This document shows positions 56,455-64,000 of a DNA stretch of 64,000 nt, piece after piece (positions within the stretch are counted from its first letter, which is position 1; each line of letters starts with the position of its first letter). A program made the position numbers and the translations under genes. The DNA lies in contig NC_134829.1 of NCBI RefSeq assembly GCF_004210375.1, positions 52,506,107 to 52,570,106 on the forward strand, written 5' to 3'. The stretch comes from Tachypleus tridentatus (lineage: Eukaryota; Arthropoda; Merostomata; Xiphosura; Limulidae). The notes beneath the pieces are model-generated. The model saw nothing but the letters and a program-made list of their open reading frames with translations. It was not told the origin of the DNA and searched no databases.

Positions 56455-59061
56455 CAGGGGTTCCCAACCGGTGGGTCGCGATCTTGGCAGAGGAGTCGCG
56501 TAGCCTTGTTAGAAGTAGCTTGGGATAACATTAATTTTATTTCATCAATTACATTTTCATGCTCTTACGTTTTTTTTTTTTTGTTTCGGTGCAAAGCAAA
56601 ACGTGTGCTACGTTAGTTCAATGTCATTAGGTGATATTATGGGTGTATGTATGCGTGCCTGTGAGAGAATGTGCCTGTGTGAATCTGTATGTGTCTTCAA
56701 CTGTATGTATGTGTGTACTAGTGAGTAGCGAGTATGTGAGTGCATGCACATGTACGTATGCTTGTGTGTCTGTTTAGCTGTGATTAAGTGTGTGTGTGCT
56801 CGCTTTTGACACGTGAGTCACATGTCCGTTGCTGATTGGTGGATGACGCGACTGGCCACGCTCCCTTCCCTCCCAATACTTACCCCATCATTACTCTACC
56901 TGCACCCCCCACAAGTAGTCAGTGTAAGATCTACAGTTGCCAAAGCGTTCATTATTCAACATTTTTATTTTAAAAAGGAGATAAGTAAGCAGTAGAGATG
57001 AGTTGTGTCCATGGCTAAACGGCGCAGATACTCAAAATGCTACCTCAACATTGGCTTCACCACTGTGCTCGCCAACGACGGCATCGAGAAACCACTGTGT
57101 GTTTTGTGCCATGCTGTCCTGAGTGCAGAGACAATGAAACCATCAAAACGCAAGCGTCATCTCGAGACGAAACATCCAGAACACGCAAAGAAGGGTTTGG
57201 ATTTCTTCAAACGGCATGAACGGTGTCTTAAAAGCCAAAGAATCGGCAGAAGTGGGTCGTTTCAGCAGCAGAGTGCAGCCGTAGTGGAAGCTTCATATGA
57301 GATTGCATTCGAAATTGCTAAACAAAAAAAGCCTCACACGATTGGAGAAACACTTCTTAAACCCTGCATGATGAAAGCAGTAAATCTTATTCTTGGAGAA
57401 GCCAGTACAAAGACGATGCAGCAAGTATCCCTGTCAAATAATACTATACAGAGGCTCATTTCTAAAATGTCTATCGATGTGAAGGAACAGGTTTTGACTG
57501 AAATCAAGGGTTCCCCTTTGTTCTCCTTTCAGCTCGACGAGTCAACAGATGTAAGTTCGTGTTCTCAGTTGCTTGTCTTCGTGAGATACATTAATTCAGG
57601 TGACATCAAAGACGAATTCTTATTCTGCAGTGCACTTGAAACCACGACAAAAAGCTGATGATGTCATGGAAAAAGTTTCAACTTTTTTTTCAAGACGAAG
57701 ATCTTCAATGGGAAAACGTGTGTGGGGTTTGTACGGATGGGGCACCGGCTATGCTGGGATCGAAATCAGGATTCCAGTCGAGAGTGAAGAAGCTAGCACC
57801 TCAAGCAAAGGGCATCCACTGCATGATTCACCGATATGCTCTCGCCAGTAAGACTCTCCCTGCCTCTCTGCAGGAAGTGCTTGAATCTGTAATCAAAATT
57901 GTAAATTATGTGAAGACTCAAGCACTCAACACTCGCCTATTCAAAGAACTATGCAAAGACATGAATGCTGACCACGAAGTCCTTCTCTTCTACACAGCAG
58001 TGCGTTGGTTGTCGAAAGGAAACGTTATTAATTGTGTCTTTGAAATGAAAGATGAAATAAAGCTATTCCTAGAAACTCAAGAAAGGAAAGATCTTGTAGC
58101 TCACTTCGAAGATGAAGCATGGAATAAAAGGGTTGCGTACCTAGCCGACATTTTTGACCAGCTGAACAAGCTCAATTTGAAGCTTCAAGGAAGGGAAACA
58201 CATGTTCTCCTTTTTTCAAGATAGTCTTCGGGCCTTTGTTTCCAAACTTCAGAACTGGCGTCGGAAAACCAATCTTGGAAACATCGCTATGTTTGAAAAA
58301 CTTTGTGGAGTGACGGATGAGTCTCAGATCCAACCGGATCAGTTCCTCAAGGATGAGATTACCTAACATCTTCAGACTCCAGAAAAGGAAGTCGAGCGTT
58401 ACTTCCCTGAGCTAACACAGGAACAGGAGGCCCTCGTAAGGAACCCATTTTGTACTGAACTTGATGTATCCAGCATCCCAGATGATATCCAAGATGAATT
58501 TTTGGATCTAAGGAACGACTATTCAGCTCGTGATCTCTTCAAGGTGAAATCCGTGACTCAGTTCTGGTGCGCTATGTATCAGTCATACTCCAAAGTCAGC
58601 ATGATAGCTTTACGTGTCCTTGTTTCATTTGCTTCTACCTATTTGTGTAAGGCAGGATTTTCCACTCTTGTCAATATAAAAACAAATAATAGGAACAGAT
58701 TGGATGTTGGAGATGACATGAGATTGGCTCTAACAAACGCTCGGCCACGAATTTCAAAGCTTGCTGCTGAAATGCAACATCAGGCATCTCACTAGCTGGG
58801 TTGGATAGCTGTTCAAACCTATGTTAATATTATTTTAAGAAATATATGTTCTTTTTATGAATTCAGGTTGGACCAATGTGATTTAATTTGCTAATAAATA
58901 ATTACAGAATTTTAAGATATTTTTTTAGATGTTTCTTTCACTCTCCTTCACAGAAAATAAAAGAAAAATTAAGAAGCTGATAGTAAGCCCTAAGTAGGGG
59001 GTCACATGGGTTTCAAACTTTTAGGTAGGGGTCGCGAGTGCCAAATGATCGGAAAACCCTG
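56455..59061 (+). mobile_element. Complete 2607-bp hAT element
   Basis: Starts 'caggggttcccaaccgg' and ends 'tgatcggaaaaccctg', giving imperfect terminal inverted repeats, with subterminal 'ggtcgcga' and 'ggtcgcgagt' motifs. A perfect 8-bp target duplication flanks it. The 5' part has a GT-rich tract (56640-56805), then the transposase gene (57005-58795). Removing the element and one duplication copy restores a continuous 66-bp satellite unit, so it inserted into an existing array. Confidence 0.92.
57005..58795 (+). pseudogene. hAT transposase (ZBED5/SCAND3-like, Buster-type), inactivated
   Basis: A DNA-cutting transposase. Blocks in order: BED zinc finger (LCVLCH, then HLETKHPEH), the first catalytic Asp block (FSFQLDESTDVSSCSQLL), the second Asp block (VCGVCTDGAPAMLGSKSGF), the CMIHRYALASK and VRWLSKGNV blocks, and the C-terminal dimerisation block (STYLCKAGFSTLVNIKTNNR). 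The Glu normally present in YLCEAGFS, probably the third catalytic acid, is Lys here. An extra A near 57650 and a change in the T run near 57685 shift the frame. Another shift near 58190 and a TAA near 58363 follow. The element is therefore dead though recent-looking. The frame at 57600-57851 is partly shadow. Confidence 0.9.
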
Positions 59062-59069
59062 ATCTAGCA
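59062..59069. repeat. hAT target-site duplication, right
   Basis: ATCTAGCA, the second copy of the duplication. Confidence 0.9.
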
Positions 59070-62000
59070 CCTAGATTACTGACAAGATTTTATATTGTCA
59101 ACAACTTAACAAAGGACACCGACATTATTTAATTCTTGGGCTACTGAGATTTAATATTGTTAAACAATACCATAAAGAAGATCTGCATTATTTATCTCCT
59201 GCGTTACCAAGATTATTTAATATTGTTAAACAACACCATAAAGGATATCTGCATTATTTATCTCCTGCGTTACTAATATTATTTAATATTGTTAAACAAC
59301 ACCATAAAGGAGATCTGTATTATTTATCTCCTGTGTTACTAAGATTATTTAATATTGTTAAACAACACCATAAAGGAGATCTGCATTATTTATCTCCTGT
59401 GTTACTAAGATTATTTATTATTGTTAAACAACACCATAAAGGAGATCTGCATTATTTATCTCCTGCGTTACTAAGATTATTTAATATAGTTAAACAACAC
59501 CATAAAGGAGATCTGCATTATTTATCTTCTGTGTTACTAAGATTATTTAATATTGTTAAACAACACCATAAAGGAGACCTGCATTATTTATCTCCTGCGA
59601 TACTAAGATTATTTAATATTGTTAAACAACACCATAAAGGAGATCTGCATTATTTATCTCCTGTGTTACCAAGATTATTTAATATTGTTAAACAACACCA
59701 TAAAGGAGATCTGCATTATTTATCTCCTTCGTTACTAAGATTATTTAACATTGTTAAACAACACCATAAAGGAGATCAGCAATATTTATCTCCTGTGTTA
59801 CTAAGATTATTTAATATAGTTAAACAACACCATAAAGGAGACCTGCATTATTTATCTCCTACGTTCCTAAGATTATTTAATATTGTTCACTAAGATTATT
59901 TAATATTGTTCACGAACACAACAGAGGATACTTACATTATTCATCTCCTGAATTACTAAGAATAATTAATATTGTTAAACAACACCATAAAGGAGATCTG
60001 CATTATTTATCTCCTGCGTTACCAAGATTATTTAATATTGTTAAACAACACCATAAATGAAATCTGCATAATTTATCTCCTGTGTTACTAAGATTATTTA
60101 ATATTGTTAAACAACACCATAAAGGAAATCTGCATTATTTATCTCCTGTGTTACTAAGATTATTTAATATTGTTAAATAACACCATAAAGGAAATCTGCA
60201 TTATTTATCTCCTGCGTTACTAAGATTATTTAATAATGTTAAACAACACCATAAAGAAAATCTGCATTATTTATCTCCTGCGTTACTAAGATTATTTAAT
60301 ATTGTTAAACAACACAATAAAATAAATCTGCATTATTTGTCTCCTGCGTTACTAAGATTATTTAATATTGTTAAACAACACCATAAAGAAAATCTGCATT
60401 ATTTATCTCATGCGTTACTAAGATTATTTAATATTGTTAAACAACACCATAAAGGAAATCTGCATTATTTATCTCCTGCGTTACTAAGATTATTTAATAT
60501 TGTTAAACAACACCATAAAGGAAATCTGCATTATTTGTCTCCTGCGTTACTAAGATTATTTAATATTGTTAAACAACACCATAAAGGAAATCTGCATTAT
60601 TTATCTCCTGCGTTACTAAGATTATTTAATATTGTTAAACAACACCATAAAGGAAATCTGCATTATTTGTCTCCTGCGTTACTAAGATTATTTAATATAG
60701 TTAAACAACACCATAAAGGAGATCTGCATTATTTATCTTCTGTGTTACTAAGATTATTTAATATTGTTAAACAACACCATAAAGGAGACCTGCATTATTT
60801 ATCTCCTGCGTTCCTAAGATTATTTAATATTGTTAAACAACACCATAAAGGAGATCTGCATTATTTATCTCCTGTGTTACCAGGATTATTTAATATTGTT
60901 AAACAACACCATAAAGGAGATCTGCATTATTTATCTCCTTCGTTACTAAGATTATTTAATATCGTTAAACAACACCATCAAGGAGATCTGCATTATTTAT
61001 CTCCTGCGATACTAAGATTATTTAATATAGTTAAATATCACCATAAAGGAAATCTGCATTATTTATCTCATGCGTTCCAAAGATTATTTAATATTGTTAA
61101 ACAACACCATAAAGAAAATCTGCATTATTTATCTCCTGCGTTACTAAGATTATTTAATATTGTTAAACAACACCATAAAGGAAATCTGCATTATTTATCT
61201 CCTGCGTTACTAAGATTATTTAATATTGTTAAACAACACCATAAAGGAAATCTGCATTATTTGTCTCCTGCGTTACTAAGATTATTTAATATTGTTAAAC
61301 AACACCATAAAGGAGATCTGCATTATTTATCTTCTGTGTTACTAAGATTATTTAATATTGTTAAACAACACCATAAAGGAGATCTGCATTATTTATCTCC
61401 TGTGTTACCAGGATTATTTAATATTGTTAAACAACACCATAAAGGAGATCTGCATTATTTATCTCCTTCGTTACTAAGATTATTTAACATTGTTAAACAA
61501 CACCATAAAGGAGATCAGCAATATTTATCTCCTGTGTTACTAAGATTATTTAATATTGTTAAACAACACCATAAAGGAGATCTGCATTATTTATCTCCTG
61601 CGATACTAAGATTATTTAATATAGTTAAACAACACCATAAAGGAGACCTGCATTATTTATCTCCTACGTTCCTAAGATTATTTAATATTGTTCACGAACA
61701 CAACAGAGGATACTTACATTATTCATCTCCTGAATTACTAAGAATAATTAATATTGTTAAACAACACCATAAAGGAGATCTGCATTATTTATCTCCTGCG
61801 TTACCAAGATTATTTAATATTGTTAAACAACACCATAAATGAAATCTGCATAATTTATCTCCTGTGTTACTAAGATTATTTAATATTGTTAAACAACACC
61901 ATAAAGGAAATCTGCATTATTTATCTCCTGTGTTACTAAGATTATTTAATATTGTTAAATATCACCATAAAGGAAATCTGCATTATTTATCTCATGCGTT

Positions 62001-62460
62001 ACTAAGATTATTTAATATTGTTAAACAACACCATAAAGAAAATCTGCATTATTTATCTCCTGCGTTACTAAGATTATTTAATATTGTTAAACAACACCAT
62101 AAAGGAAATCTGCATTATTTATCTCCTGCGTTACTAAGATTATTTAATATTGTTAAACAACACCATAAAGGAAATCTGCATTATTTGTCTCCTGCGTTAC
62201 TAAGATTATTTAATATTGTTAAACAACACCATAAAAAAAATCTGCATTATTTATCTCCTGCGTTACTAAGATTATTTAATATTGTTAAACAACACCATAA
62301 AGGAAATCTGCATTATTTGTCTCCTGCGTTACTAAGATTATTTAATATTGTTAAACAAAACCATAAAGGAAATCTGCATTATTTATCTCCTGCGTTTCTA
62401 AGATTATTTAATATTGTTCAAGAACACAACAGAGGATACTTACATTATTTATCTCCTGGA
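59070..62460. repeat. 66-bp satellite, family A
   Basis: About 51 units of 66 bp ('ctgcattatttatctcctg', 'cgttactaagattatttaat', 'attgttaaacaacaccataa'). A block is repeated at exactly 1782 bp (27 units): 'ccataaatgaaatctgcata' at 60051 and 61833, and 'cacgaacacaacagagg' at 59911 and 61693. The period keeps one plus-strand frame open for up to 501 codons (LLRLFNIVKQHHKGDLHYLSP per unit). Stops from single-base changes at 60058, 60178 and 61840 interrupt it. No start or splice context is seen, so it is not called a gene. Confidence 0.95.
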
Positions 62461-64000
62461 TTACTAAGAATAATTAATGTTGTTGAACAAAGCAACAAAG
62501 GAAACCTACATTATTTAGCACCTGGATTACTAACAATATTTAACATTGTAAAACAACGCAACACAAAATACGTATATCATTTATCTACTGAGTTACCAAC
62601 AAGATTTGACATTGTTAAAGACAACAATAAAGGATACCTACATTATTTATCTCCTAGATTACTAACAATATCTGATACTGTTGAACAACACAACAAATGA
62701 TACCGACATTATTTATCTCCTAAATTACTAACAAGATCTGATACTGTTGAACAACACAACAAAGGATACCAACATTATTTATCTCCTAGATTACTAACAA
62801 TATCTGATACTGTTGAACAACACAACAAAGGATACCCACATTATTTATCTCCTAGATTACTAACAACATCTGATACTGTTGAACAACACAACAAATGATA
62901 CCAACATTATTTATCTCCTACATTACTAACAAGATCTGATACTGTTGAACAACACAACAAAGGATACCCACATAATTTATCTCCTAGATTACTAACAAGA
63001 TCTGATACTGTTGAACAACACAACAAAGGATACCAACATTATTTATCTCCCAGATTACTAACAAGATCTGATACTGTTGAACAACACAACAAAGGATACC
63101 AACATTATTTATCTCCTAGATTACTAACAAGATCTGATACTGTTGAACAACACAACTAAGGATACCAACATTATTTATCTCCTAGATTACTAACAAGATC
63201 TGATACTGTTGAACAACACAACAAAGGATACCAACATTATTTATCTCCTAGATTACTAACAAGATCTGATACTGTTGAACAACACAACAAAGGATACCAA
63301 CATTATTTATCTCCTAGATTACTAACAAGATATGATCCTGCTGAACAACACAACAAAGAATACTGTTGAACAACACAAGAAAGGATACCCACATTATTTA
63401 TCTCTTAGATTACTAACAAGATCTGATACTGTTGAACAACACAACAAAGAATACCAACATTATTTTTCTCCTAGATTACTAACAAGATCTGATACTGTTG
63501 AACAACACAACAAAGGATACCCACATTATTTATCTCCTAGATTACTAACAAGATCTGATACTGTTGAACAACACAACAAATGATACCCACATTATTTTTC
63601 TCCTAGATTACTAACAAGATCTGATACTGTTGAACAACACAACAAAGGATACCAACATTATTTATCTCTTAGATTACTAACAAGATCTGATACTGTTGAA
63701 CAACACAACAAAGGATACCAACATTATTTATCTCTTAGATTACTAACAAGATCTGATACTGTTGAACAACACAACAAAGGATACCAACATTATTTATCTC
63801 CCAGATTACTAACAAGATCTGATACTGTTGAACAACACAACAAAGGATACCAACATTATTTATCTCCCAGATTACTAACAAGATCTGATACTGTTGAACA
63901 ACACAACAAAGGATACCCACATTATTTATCTCTTAGATTACTAACAAGATCTGATACTGTTGAACAACACAACAAAGGATACCAACATTATTTATCTCTT
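62461..64000. repeat. 66-bp satellite, family B (continues past the window)
   Basis: After four or five transitional units (62461-62700), about 20 units of a second 66-bp type: 'ggataccaacattatttatc', 'tcctagattactaacaagat', 'ctgatactgttgaacaacac'. It is collinear with family A but diverged over most positions. Units near 63340 carry a deletion. The array runs off the right end, so its full length is unknown. Confidence 0.95.

Noticed and set aside
60337..61842. 501-codon open frame
   Set aside because: Tandem 66-bp satellite. Frame-breaking changes occur in neighbouring units, so it is not called as a gene, though testing is suggested in the findings.

Overview
This window is eukaryotic nuclear DNA: introns with GT/AG borders, polyadenylation-type signals, many SINEs, minisatellites and decayed transposons, all in very AT-rich sequence. 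There is no operon, Shine-Dalgarno pattern, rRNA or CRISPR array. The abundant tRNA-derived SINE (head like GGCCCGGCATGGCCAGGTGG, with a body containing TTCGTTGGTAAAAGAGTAGC) is one I associate from memory with horseshoe crabs (Xiphosura). A chelicerate/xiphosuran source is therefore my best guess, as inference only.

Layout. 1-12.5 kb: AT-rich non-coding DNA with Penelope-like and CR1-like retroelement fragments, a ~1.3-kb dispersed repeat present twice, and a 43-bp minisatellite. 12.6-13.9 kb: a hAT transposase pseudogene decayed only by stop codons. 14.4-20.1 kb (minus): at least five exons of a RING-finger gene that I cannot name, four of them joined in consistent phase. 20-34 kb: non-coding, with 53-bp and 30-bp minisatellites, a degraded retrotransposon, a 630-bp inverted-repeat transposon and the first SINEs. 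34.2-45.5 kb (minus): the one clearly intact gene, a seven-exon DUR3-like sodium:solute symporter (urea transporter family) of 787 residues. All its exons join in phase. Its introns are loaded with SINEs, a mariner-type MITE and a 1.84-kb TIR element carrying a broken ORF of an uncharacterised family. 46-56 kb: SINEs, Penelope-like tails, a 48-bp minisatellite and a 99-bp satellite with six-unit higher-order structure. 56.1-64 kb: a 66-bp satellite running off the right edge, split by a complete 2.6-kb hAT element with a perfect 8-bp target duplication.

Only two host genes are supported, the DUR3-like transporter and the RING-finger gene. Both are on the minus strand and nothing links their functions. 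The long open frames in the tandem arrays (up to 501 codons) follow from unit lengths divisible by three and are not called as genes. The least familiar item is the pair of related TIR elements at 30.3 and 37.9 kb, the larger carrying two Cys-pair motifs and a conserved-looking but broken protein.
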